Both the position numbers and the translations under genes were made by a program. Under the pieces are notes generated by a model. The model had not been told where the DNA came from, searched no databases, and saw only the letters and a list, made by a program, of their open reading frames with translations. Below are positions 15,305 to 22,647 of a stretch of DNA of 29,368 nt, in pieces. Each line of letters begins with the position of its first letter. The first letter of the stretch is position 1. This stretch comes from Paracoccaceae bacterium (lineage in GTDB: Bacteria; Pseudomonadota; Alphaproteobacteria; Rhodobacterales; Rhodobacteraceae). Where the stretch lies: the NCBI GenBank assembly GCA_023260935.1, contig JALQTL010000336.1, positions 1 to 29,368 on the forward strand, written 5' to 3'.

Positions 15305-17398
15305 ATGCATCTAAGGTTGCAGGCAAGCGTTGCGATCCTGTTCACGGTCCTGACCGTTTTCGTGGTGGGCACGGCGGTCTGGTTGTTTCAGGGCAGCAGC
15401 CGGCAGTTGAAGATCGAGACGGCGGGTTTTGCGATGCGGGGCGCCCTTCACCGCACCGAAGCGGCACTGGACGGCATTCTGGCGCCCGTGGGCCATGCCG
15501 TTGACCTGACAGCAGCCGTTCTGGCTGACCCGACCCGCACCACGGACCCGACGGCCCATCTTGCGCTGATGCGCGCGCAGGTGGCCGGGCTGGACCAGAT
15601 CTACAGCCTTTATTACGGCATCGCCGAAACCGGGCAGTTCGTGCAGGTGCTGCACGTTCCGCCAGGGGCGGAAACGCTGGGCCCGGCACGGCTGCCAGTT
15701 CCCGCCGGGGCTGTTCAGGCGCTTCGGGTGATCAGGGCCGCCGCCGACCGGCGGGATGTGGTGCAGTTCGTGGCGGCAGATGGAACCGTGCTGTCGGAAC
15801 AGTCGCGGCCCACGGATTTCGACCCGCGCACCCGCCCGTGGTTCGAAGCTGCGAAGGACAGCCCCACCCGCGCGGTGACGCCGGTTTACACCTTTGCCAG
15901 CATCGGGCGCCCGGGGATCACCCTTTCCAGCCGCGTCGAAGGCCCGGGGCGCAATCTGAAGGCCGTGGTGGGTGTTGACATGACGCTGGACCGGATCACG
16001 CAATTGCTGGCGGATGTGCGGGTGGATGGCGTGGGCGAGGTCTTTCTGATGGACCCGCAGGGCGGCATCTTTGCCACTTCGGAAGCCAGTGATCCCACCG
16101 GCCAGACGCCCCTGACCAAGGCTGCCGCGGCAGCCTGGGCCGGGCAGGGCGAGACCGTCACCAACATCAGGTTGCCGGGCTTCGAGGAAGATTTTCTGGT
16201 GTCGATGGCGGCCATGACCACGGCCATGCCGGTGCGGCCGGTCATCGGGGTCGTCGTGCCCGCCGATCATTTCATCGGCGCAATCGAACAGACCACGCAG
16301 CGCGTGATCCTGCTTTCGGGGCTGATCGGTGCTCTTGGGGTTCTGGTCACGGTGCTGCTGTCGCGGCTGGTCAGCCAGTCGCTTGGGCTTGTCGCACAGG
16401 AAGCCGGGCGCATCAGCGACTTTGACCTGACCGGGGATTTCCGGATGTCTTCGCGCATCGACGAGGTGGATCAACTGGGCGATGCCGTTTCGAAGATGAA
16501 GCAAAGCCTGAAAAGCTTTGCCGCCTATGTGCCGCGAGAGGTGGTCCGTGCGATCCTTGCCGATGGAGGGTCTGTCCGCATCGGGGGCGAGGCGCGGGAC
16601 ATCACCATGATGTTTTCCGACATCGAGGGTTTTACCGCCAAGTCCGAACATTTGCCGCCGGAAATGGCATTGGCAGATTTGTCGCGCTATTTCGATGCCA
16701 TGGACAAGGCCATCTTGGATCATGGCGGCACGCTGGACAAATACATCGGCGATGCGGTGATGGCGATCTGGAATGCCCCGCTTTCGGTGCCCGATCATGC
16801 GATACAGGCCTGTCGTGCCGTGCTGGCCTGCAAACAGGCCGAGGCCGCGCTGAATGCCAGCGCCCCTGCCGGCCGGCCGGGGATATTTCCCACCCGCACG
16901 CGCTTTGGGCTGCACAGCGGGCGGGCTGTGGTGGGCAATGTGGGCTCTGCCGGGCGGCTGCAATACACCGCCATCGGCGGCGCGGTGAACCTTGCGTCGC
17001 GGCTTGAAGGGCTGAACAAGACCTATGGGACCGAGATTCTGGTCTCGCAGGCGGTGGTAGACCAGACCGAGGGGCGTTTTGTCTTCCGGTCTGTCGATCT
17101 GGTTGCGCCGGCGGGAACCACGTTGCCGGTGCCGATCTTCGAATTGCTGGGCGAGGCAGAGCCGGGCGCCGCCTTTGCCACCCCGCAGGCCCTGAGGGAC
17201 GAGGCGGAGGCGTGGGAAAGGGCATGGCGCCTTTACCGTGACCGCGACTGGCAGGGCGCTTCTGCGGCCTTTCGCGCCTTGGCAGCGCAGTCGTCGCGGC
17301 CAACGCTGGTGGCGCTGTATCTGGAACGCTGCAAAGGCCATCTGGCCCTGCCGCCCCCGCCGGACTGGGACGGGATCACGATCATCCGCCGCAAGTGA
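15305..17398 (+). CDS. Membrane adenylate cyclase: Cache sensor, HAMP, class III cyclase
   Basis: This is a 697-residue membrane receptor cyclase. A transmembrane helix at about residues 7-27 is followed by a periplasmic Cache-type sensor (about 30-310, with RTRPWFEAAKDSPTRAVTPV typical of dCache), a second helix (about 332-355) and a HAMP linker (about 356-405). The class III catalytic domain follows (about 425-600). Both metal-binding aspartates are present (FSDIEGFT and YIGDAVMA), the ATP-selecting lysine is in LDKYIGD, and the asparagine and arginine are in GGAVNLASRLE. A late lysine often seen in KGK seems replaced (VAPAGTT). The ATG at 15305 has GGGAAG just upstream. It probably makes cAMP in response to a small periplasmic ligand. 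Confidence 0.92.
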   Translation: MHLRLQASVAILFTVLTVFVVGTAVWLFQGSSRQLKIETAGFAMRGALHRTEAALDGILAPVGHAVDLTAAVLADPTRTTDPTAHLALMRAQVAGLDQIYSLYYGIAETGQFVQVLHVPPGAETLGPARLPVPAGAVQALRVIRAAADRRDVVQFVAADGTVLSEQSRPTDFDPRTRPWFEAAKDSPTRAVTPVYTFASIGRPGITLSSRVEGPGRNLKAVVGVDMTLDRITQLLADVRVDGVGEVFLMDPQGGIFATSEASDPTGQTPLTKAAAAAWAGQGETVTNIRLPGFEEDFLVSMAAMTTAMPVRPVIGVVVPADHFIGAIEQTTQRVILLSGLIGALGVLVTVLLSRLVSQSLGLVAQEAGRISDFDLTGDFRMSSRIDEVDQLGDAVSKMKQSLKSFAAYVPREVVRAILADGGSVRIGGEARDITMMFSDIEGFTAKSEHLPPEMALADLSRYFDAMDKAILDHGGTLDKYIGDAVMAIWNAPLSVPDHAIQACRAVLACKQAEAALNASAPAGRPGIFPTRTRFGLHSGRAVVGNVGSAGRLQYTAIGGAVNLASRLEGLNKTYGTEILVSQAVVDQTEGRFVFRSVDLVAPAGTTLPVPIFELLGEAEPGAAFATPQALRDEAEAWERAWRLYRDRDWQGASAAFRALAAQSSRPTLVALYLERCKGHLALPPPPDWDGITIIRRK

Positions 17399-17399
17399 C

Positions 17400-17424
17400 G
17401 CCCGCCCGCGCGCCACAGGCGGGC
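17400..17424. terminator. Hairpin between the convergent cyclase and oxidoreductase genes
   Basis: GCCCGCC (17400-17406) and GGCGGGC (17418-17424) form a 7-bp GC stem with an 11-base loop, directly after the cyclase stop and between convergent genes. No long T-tract follows, so it is only a possible bidirectional terminator. Confidence 0.35.
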
Positions 17425-17458
17425 AGGTGTTCCCCGGAGGCATTCACTGGCGCGCAGG

Positions 17459-18946
17459 CTATTCGTGCGGCGAAGACCGCGCGGTCAGCCGCCGACCGAT
17501 GAAGGTGCCGGTATCCACAGGGCTTGCCGGCGCGGTGGGAGAGGCGGTGGCCACATGCGCCACGATCTTGTCGGCCACATCCTCGCCCTGTGCCCAGCAC
17601 TCTTCGTGCAGGCCGGAACCGTGGGTCCAGCCGCCGGCGTAATAGATATCGTTCACGCCCTGCACCGTGTCGATGCGCGACTGGGCATACATCGTGTCGA
17701 AATCAAAGTTGTTGTGCCGCAGGTTGGCCACGGCGGGGATGCCGTTCCTGTCCTTCAGGATCAGGTTTTCCGGAATGGCTGGCTGTGGGTTGATCGACAC
17801 GAAGAACTGCGGCAACCCGAACTGGTTGTAGGTGGGGTTGGCTTCGTCCTTCTGGTGGCGGTTCGATACATAGTTGATCATGTAGGGTTTCAGCGAGGCC
17901 GCTTCGGGCGGGCGGATCAGGATGTTGTAGGTGGACCAAGCATTCTGGTTCGGGGGCATTACCCGGCTGTCCGTATGAATGACCGAAATGCCGTTGTTGT
18001 AGCCGATCATCGCCATGGGCTGTGCGGCAACGATGGGAAGCCCGGTGATAAAGGCCTTCAGGCCTGCATCGGCATGGCAGGCCACTACCACCCGCTCTGC
18101 CCGGATGGGCGGTTGTTTCTGCGCGGCATCCTGCACAAGGAATTTCTGCCCCGCTGTGGCCACCTGCCCGACAACTGCCTGATAATTCCCGTGAAACACG
18201 ATCTGCGGCATCTTCGCCTGCATGTAGGCCATCAGCGCCTTGATCCAGTTCGACGTGCCGCCGACGAAATAGCAGCGGTTCGCCGTAGGGGCGCCGGCGC
18301 CTTCCTGAATGGCATAGTAGTGCATCACCGCCAGAAACGGCATTTGCAGCGGCCCAAGTTCCGATACGAAATACATCCCGTTGATCCGCGGATAGATGAC
18401 CTTTGGCCCAAGGTCGGGATCCCATCCGCGGGCGGATTGGTTGTTGGTGATGAATTCCTCGATCGTGGTGCTGGCATACTGGCCTTGCTTTGACGGATCG
18501 CGCGCTTCTTTGCCGGCGTAATCCATGAAATCCTTGACCGATGCGGCAAGGCTTTTCGGCATCTGGGTGTTCCACCAGGGGCCGCTGTCGGTAAAGCAGG
18601 TGGACCCGTCAGCCGTGTAATAGCAGGTGGAATCTTCAAGGTTCTTGTAATCGATCCCTTCCTTGAACCCGATCGTGTTCATCACGCTGACGATCTTGGT
18701 ATAGGCGACGGTGTTGAAATCGTTGACGCCCAGATCACCCCAGCGCGACAAGGTGGTAATCCCGCCCTTGCCATCCGGACCGCTGCCGAAATCGAATTCG
18801 AAGGTATCGACGTTGCCGCCAAAGCGGTCTGATGCCTCGACAACATGAATGGCGCCGAGGTCCACGCCTTTGGCCTTGGCCTTTATCACCAGATTCCACG
18901 CAACAGCCAAACCGCCTATACCGCCGCCGATAATAACAGTCGTCAT
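17459..18946 (-). CDS. FAD-dependent oxidoreductase, COG2907-like amine-oxidase fold
   Basis: This 495-residue flavoprotein has an N-terminal Rossmann dinucleotide-binding motif (VIIGGGIGGLAVAWNL, residues 4-19) and a VEASDRFGG strand that contacts the FAD ribose. The region with SVIHTDSRVMPPNQNAWSTY and the C-terminal YYAGGWTHGSGLHEECWAQG resembles the COG2907 group (HTD...MP...W motif and a glycine-rich FAD-closing segment). Some members of that group are linked to unusual fatty-acid modification. The substrate is unknown. The ATG at 18946 has AAAGGA 7 bases upstream. It lies 39 bases downstream of the SAM-cyclase gene in the same direction, probably in one operon, which ties a redox enzyme to a nucleotide cyclase. 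Confidence 0.9.
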   Translation of the reverse strand: MTTVIIGGGIGGLAVAWNLVIKAKAKGVDLGAIHVVEASDRFGGNVDTFEFDFGSGPDGKGGITTLSRWGDLGVNDFNTVAYTKIVSVMNTIGFKEGIDYKNLEDSTCYYTADGSTCFTDSGPWWNTQMPKSLAASVKDFMDYAGKEARDPSKQGQYASTTIEEFITNNQSARGWDPDLGPKVIYPRINGMYFVSELGPLQMPFLAVMHYYAIQEGAGAPTANRCYFVGGTSNWIKALMAYMQAKMPQIVFHGNYQAVVGQVATAGQKFLVQDAAQKQPPIRAERVVVACHADAGLKAFITGLPIVAAQPMAMIGYNNGISVIHTDSRVMPPNQNAWSTYNILIRPPEAASLKPYMINYVSNRHQKDEANPTYNQFGLPQFFVSINPQPAIPENLILKDRNGIPAVANLRHNNFDFDTMYAQSRIDTVQGVNDIYYAGGWTHGSGLHEECWAQGEDVADKIVAHVATASPTAPASPVDTGTFIGRRLTARSSPHE

Positions 18947-18985
18947 GACCTATCCTTTCATGGATGGTTGGATCGGATTGCAATG

Positions 18986-21900
18986 TCATTCCAAAAGGGC
19001 ATCAATCCGCCGGACTGCCGCATTCAGCGATGCGGCAGAGGCAGTCTTTCGCAGGTTGCGCAACCGTTCGGCTGCGCCGGTGTCGCCGTCCAGCTGGTCG
19101 GCAATGGCCCGGCCGGTCGCCACATAGAAATCGGACCAGGGGGTTGGTTCATCGCGGGTATAGGCGTCCAGCGCATCGCAATAGCGCCGAAGGCCCGCAA
19201 CATCGCCCGCGTTTCCGGCAGACATTCCGGCATAGACGTTGAACCGGAAATAGTTGTGCCCCACGCAGCCCTGAGCCAGCAATGCCTCGCCTTCGGCCAG
19301 AAGGGCGGTCTGCTGATCGCGGGGAGACGCAAGCGCCGCCGTGGCCAGAAGCCAGGGGCCGATGAAATTCATCAGCTTCAACTGGCGCGCGGTTTCCAGC
19401 ATCCGGCTGGCCAGATAGCGGGCCCCTTCGGCATCGCCTTCGGCCAGTGCGGCCCTGACCAGCGTTTCCTGAAGGAAAGGTTCGAACCGCTTGGCGCCCA
19501 GATGATCGGCGGCTTCAAGGCCCAGCTCGATCTGCGTTCGCGCCTCGGCGCTGCGATCCATCGACTGCATCACCCAGCCCGCCACCAGACGCGATACGAT
19601 TTCGGGCCGGAACTGCCCGATCGAGCGCGCAAGTTCGGCCGATTTCAGGGCATCGTCCAGCGCGGCTTCGGTCTGGTTCATGTAGATCCGCACGGTGCCG
19701 CGCATGAACCTGTTGGCCGCCTCGACCGCAGTAAGGTGATGCATCTCGCACAGCGCCAGACAATCCTCGACCACTTCATAGGCCCTGAACATCCGCCCCT
19801 GCGCATAATAGGCATCGCCAAGGCCGCTCAGCGCGCGCGCCTCCAGCTCTGGTTCGGCGGCCCGTTTTGCCAGATCTCGCGCGGTCGAATGGGCGGCAAG
19901 GCAGCCCTTGAAATCACCCTTGGGAAAGGCCAGCGATCCCTTCAGGTAATGCAGCTTCGACAGATGCGGCAACAGGGCCGGTGTGGGGTCTGTCTGTTCA
20001 GCTTCGGCAATGATGCGTTCGGCGTCTTCCATCTGGTCCAGAATCCGCATGGTCGAGATCATGCCGATCCGCGCCGCAAGCCTGTGCCCGACAGAGACGG
20101 ATTCCGCCAGAGCCGTGCGAAAGGCTTCCAACGAGGCCTCGCCCTGCCCAAGATCGCGCGCCACATCGCCGCGCAGCAGCAGCAGATCGATCCGGGTGTC
20201 GGCCGATGGGTCCAGCGCAAGGCCCCGGTTTGCCAGATCCAGCGCCAGTTCCTGACGGAATTCGGCGGCGGCATGGCGGGCCGCGGCAAGGCAGGCGGCG
20301 GCGGCATGGGGGCTTTTCGCCTTTTCCAGATGCTCTGCTTCCAGCAAGATGTCATGCCCTTTGAACCAATGTGCCGCCCGGGCATGAAGGGCCTGTGCCT
20401 CGTCGCGCAACATGGTCTGATAGACCGCATCCCGGATCAGCGCATGGCTGAACAGAAAGCCTCCGCTGACCGGCCGGATCATCGATGCCTTCACCAGAGG
20501 GCGTTCGTCGTAAACCTCGATCCCCGCCAGCATCATCACCGCCTCCAGCGAAAAGCGCTGGCCGATGACTGAAGCCGCGCACAGGATCTTGCGATCATCG
20601 ACCGAAAGCCTGTCCATCCGCGATTGCATCAGGCTTTGGATGGACCCGGGCACCACCTCTCCGGCCATGTCGCTGGCGTGGCGCAGCAACTGATCCAGAA
20701 ACAGCGGGTTGCCTTCGGCCTTTTGCAGGCATTCCTCGATCAGGTGGCGCTTCTGGCTGTGGTTCAGGTCGATCAGCGCGCGGGCCTCGCGCGGGTTCAG
20801 GGGCGAAAGGGCAATCGTCTCGATCTCGGCCGGGGCTGCGGTTTCCCGCCATGCGGGTGTCACCGGATCGCCCTCCAGCCGGGTTGTCAGCATCAGCAGG
20901 ATCGGCGCTTCGGTGGTGCGGATGCCCAGATGCGCAATCAGCGACAGGGTTTCCGCATTGGCCCAGTGCAGGTCTTCGATGATGCAGACCAGCGGTGCCT
21001 TGCGGGCCGAGGCGACCAGCATCCGCCCGATCGTTGCCTGCCGGCCAGCGGCCCGCGCTGCGGCCCCCATGGCATCCAGAAACGCAAGTCCGCCCGCATC
21101 GGACCGCACCCCCATGATGTTCAAAAAGAAATCGCGCCCGCGGTCATCCAGAACGCCGGCATTCTGCCATTCGGCGGCAGCCTGAAGGATGGCGCTTTCC
21201 GTGGCGCCGGGGTCAAGCCCGCTAAGCTGCGCCGCGATGGTGGAAATGGCGGAACCGGTATCGCCAAGGCCGAAGTCAAGCAGCAGCGTCTTGAAGGCCT
21301 GAAACCCCCTTGCCGTCGCGGTGGCCGTGACCTTGTCCAGAAACGCCGTCTTGCCAATGCCGGCATCGCCCCGCACCACCAGAACCTTGCCGCTTCCGCC
21401 ATTCAGGCAACCGTCCAGCGCGCGGTTTGCCATCGCAAGTTCCGCTTCGCGCCCGACAAAATTGGCGCGGGTGTTGTGGTGAACGAAATCGATAAAGCGC
21501 CATGCCTCGACCCGCGCGTCAAAGCCCTTGGCTTCGATATCCTCGACCTTTTCGCTTCGGATCGAATCCCCGACGATGTGATGGATTTCCTGCGAAACCA
21601 GCGTCTGGCCGCCTTCCGCCTTGCTGGCCAGCCGCGAGGCAAGATTGACGCTGTCGCCTGTCAGGGTGAAATCCTGCGATCGCGCGCCCTGACCCCGATT
21701 TGAAAACAGCACCAGCCCGGCTGCCACGCCGATATGCACCGAAAGCGGGCGGCCATGGCGGCGGGTCATGTCCTTCATGGCATCGTGCATGGCAAGCGTT
21801 GCGCGCAGTGCCCGTTCCACATCGTTGCCATAGGAAACCGGGGCCCCGAAAACCGCCATCACGCAATCGCCGATGTGCCGGTCTACCGTGCCGCCGACAC

Positions 21901-22330
21901 GTTTCACGATTTCACCGAAACGGTCATAGAACTCGCCCAGAATGGCGTGCAGGTCTTCCACCGGCAATTCGCGCGTCAGGCGGGTATAACCTGTCAGATC
22001 GGCAAAGAGGACGGTGACCTGCCGCCGTTCCTTTTGCTCTGTCCCCGGGGTGGCAAGGGGTTCCACCATGCGCGGCGAACCTGCCGGTGGCGCGGGGGGC
22101 GGCGATTGTTGCGGTGTCTCCGCCACCCCTTCCGCGGACAGCGACAAGATGGCCTTCAGAATGCGCTTGCGATGGCCAAGCGACTGAATGCCCATTTCAA
22201 CCAGATCGTTTTCACGCAACTCGGCAAGGATTTCCGGGTCGATATCATTCTCTTCGAAGATGTCGGCGTATTGAGACAATGAAATCGATTCCAGAAATTC
22301 ACGCGCCGTCATCTGGGGACGCGAATTCAT
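18986..22330 (-). CDS. SAM domain - class III cyclase - AAA ATPase - TPR signalling protein
   Basis: This cytoplasmic multidomain protein has about 1114 residues. It starts with a SAM domain (about residues 5-65, LGHRKRILKAI). A class III nucleotidyl cyclase follows (about 95-265), with metal aspartates in FADLTGYT (about 107) and HIGDCVMAVFG (about 150) and TGDSVNLASRL at the catalytic Asn/Arg region. The usual DKxxGD lysine is arginine (VDRHIGD), so substrate choice is less certain. Next come an AAA/STAND-type ATPase with Walker A GDAGIGKT (about 319-326) and a long C-terminal TPR-like helical array. I chose ATG 22330 (AGG about 8 bases upstream) over a GTG at 22348. The gene is divergent from the degenerate-ABC operon and heads the oxidoreductase operon. 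Confidence 0.93.
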   Translation of the reverse strand: MNSRPQMTAREFLESISLSQYADIFEENDIDPEILAELRENDLVEMGIQSLGHRKRILKAILSLSAEGVAETPQQSPPPAPPAGSPRMVEPLATPGTEQKERRQVTVLFADLTGYTRLTRELPVEDLHAILGEFYDRFGEIVKRVGGTVDRHIGDCVMAVFGAPVSYGNDVERALRATLAMHDAMKDMTRRHGRPLSVHIGVAAGLVLFSNRGQGARSQDFTLTGDSVNLASRLASKAEGGQTLVSQEIHHIVGDSIRSEKVEDIEAKGFDARVEAWRFIDFVHHNTRANFVGREAELAMANRALDGCLNGGSGKVLVVRGDAGIGKTAFLDKVTATATARGFQAFKTLLLDFGLGDTGSAISTIAAQLSGLDPGATESAILQAAAEWQNAGVLDDRGRDFFLNIMGVRSDAGGLAFLDAMGAAARAAGRQATIGRMLVASARKAPLVCIIEDLHWANAETLSLIAHLGIRTTEAPILLMLTTRLEGDPVTPAWRETAAPAEIETIALSPLNPREARALIDLNHSQKRHLIEECLQKAEGNPLFLDQLLRHASDMAGEVVPGSIQSLMQSRMDRLSVDDRKILCAASVIGQRFSLEAVMMLAGIEVYDERPLVKASMIRPVSGGFLFSHALIRDAVYQTMLRDEAQALHARAAHWFKGHDILLEAEHLEKAKSPHAAAACLAAARHAAAEFRQELALDLANRGLALDPSADTRIDLLLLRGDVARDLGQGEASLEAFRTALAESVSVGHRLAARIGMISTMRILDQMEDAERIIAEAEQTDPTPALLPHLSKLHYLKGSLAFPKGDFKGCLAAHSTARDLAKRAAEPELEARALSGLGDAYYAQGRMFRAYEVVEDCLALCEMHHLTAVEAANRFMRGTVRIYMNQTEAALDDALKSAELARSIGQFRPEIVSRLVAGWVMQSMDRSAEARTQIELGLEAADHLGAKRFEPFLQETLVRAALAEGDAEGARYLASRMLETARQLKLMNFIGPWLLATAALASPRDQQTALLAEGEALLAQGCVGHNYFRFNVYAGMSAGNAGDVAGLRRYCDALDAYTRDEPTPWSDFYVATGRAIADQLDGDTGAAERLRNLRKTASAASLNAAVRRIDALLE

Positions 22331-22647
22331 GATCGAAGCCTTTGGCACATGTAAGCGCGCAGTCTGCGCGTGAATTCATAGTGCAGTGGAATCTTTGACC
22401 GATCAACCCGGTCGATTCCTGAAAGAAATTGTTTTTCGGGCCTGAAAAAGGGGCGGCGGGGGGTGGGGTATTTCGGTTGCCGGCAGCGGGCTGATACCGG
22501 CATCGTGATGGATCGCAATCATCCGGCGGGCCGTGAAACTTGCGCAATGCAAGGCCGCCGCGCTAAGCAAAGGGGCCGACCACCGCTGCGCAGGGCTGGC
22601 GTCCCATCTTTCTGGTCGGGGCGCCTTTGCCGAACAGGATCTGACAT
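22331..22647. other. Divergent promoter region between the cyclase and degenerate-ABC operons
   Basis: About 317 bases without a supported gene. It must hold both divergent promoters. It contains an A/T-tract palindrome (22432-22449) followed at once by a G-rich run on the plus strand (22450-22468, runs of G4, G2, G6 and G4). I see no canonical CRP, FNR or Pho site. Confidence 0.6.
22432..22449. promoter_or_regulatory. Near-perfect palindrome, candidate operator
   Basis: TTTTTC and GAAAAA arms flank a GGCC centre, with a single mismatched pair (G22438/T22443), giving an 18-base dyad. It lies about 100 bases upstream of the SAM-cyclase start and 200 bases upstream of the ABC start. It could bind a dimeric regulator of both operons; a hairpin role in RNA is also possible. 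Confidence 0.4.

Noticed and set aside
15311..17443. 710-codon minus-strand open frame opposite the adenylate cyclase
   Set aside because: It is a shadow of the cyclase gene; low-complexity R/H/G/P-rich product without motifs.
18845..20572. 575-codon plus-strand open frame opposite the SAM-cyclase and oxidoreductase genes
   Set aside because: It crosses two real genes in antisense and has no recognisable domain.
22450..22468. G-quadruplex as a firm feature
   Set aside because: The G-runs are 4, 2, 6 and 4 long, so four separate tracts of at least three G are not cleanly present. It is noted only as part of the promoter description.
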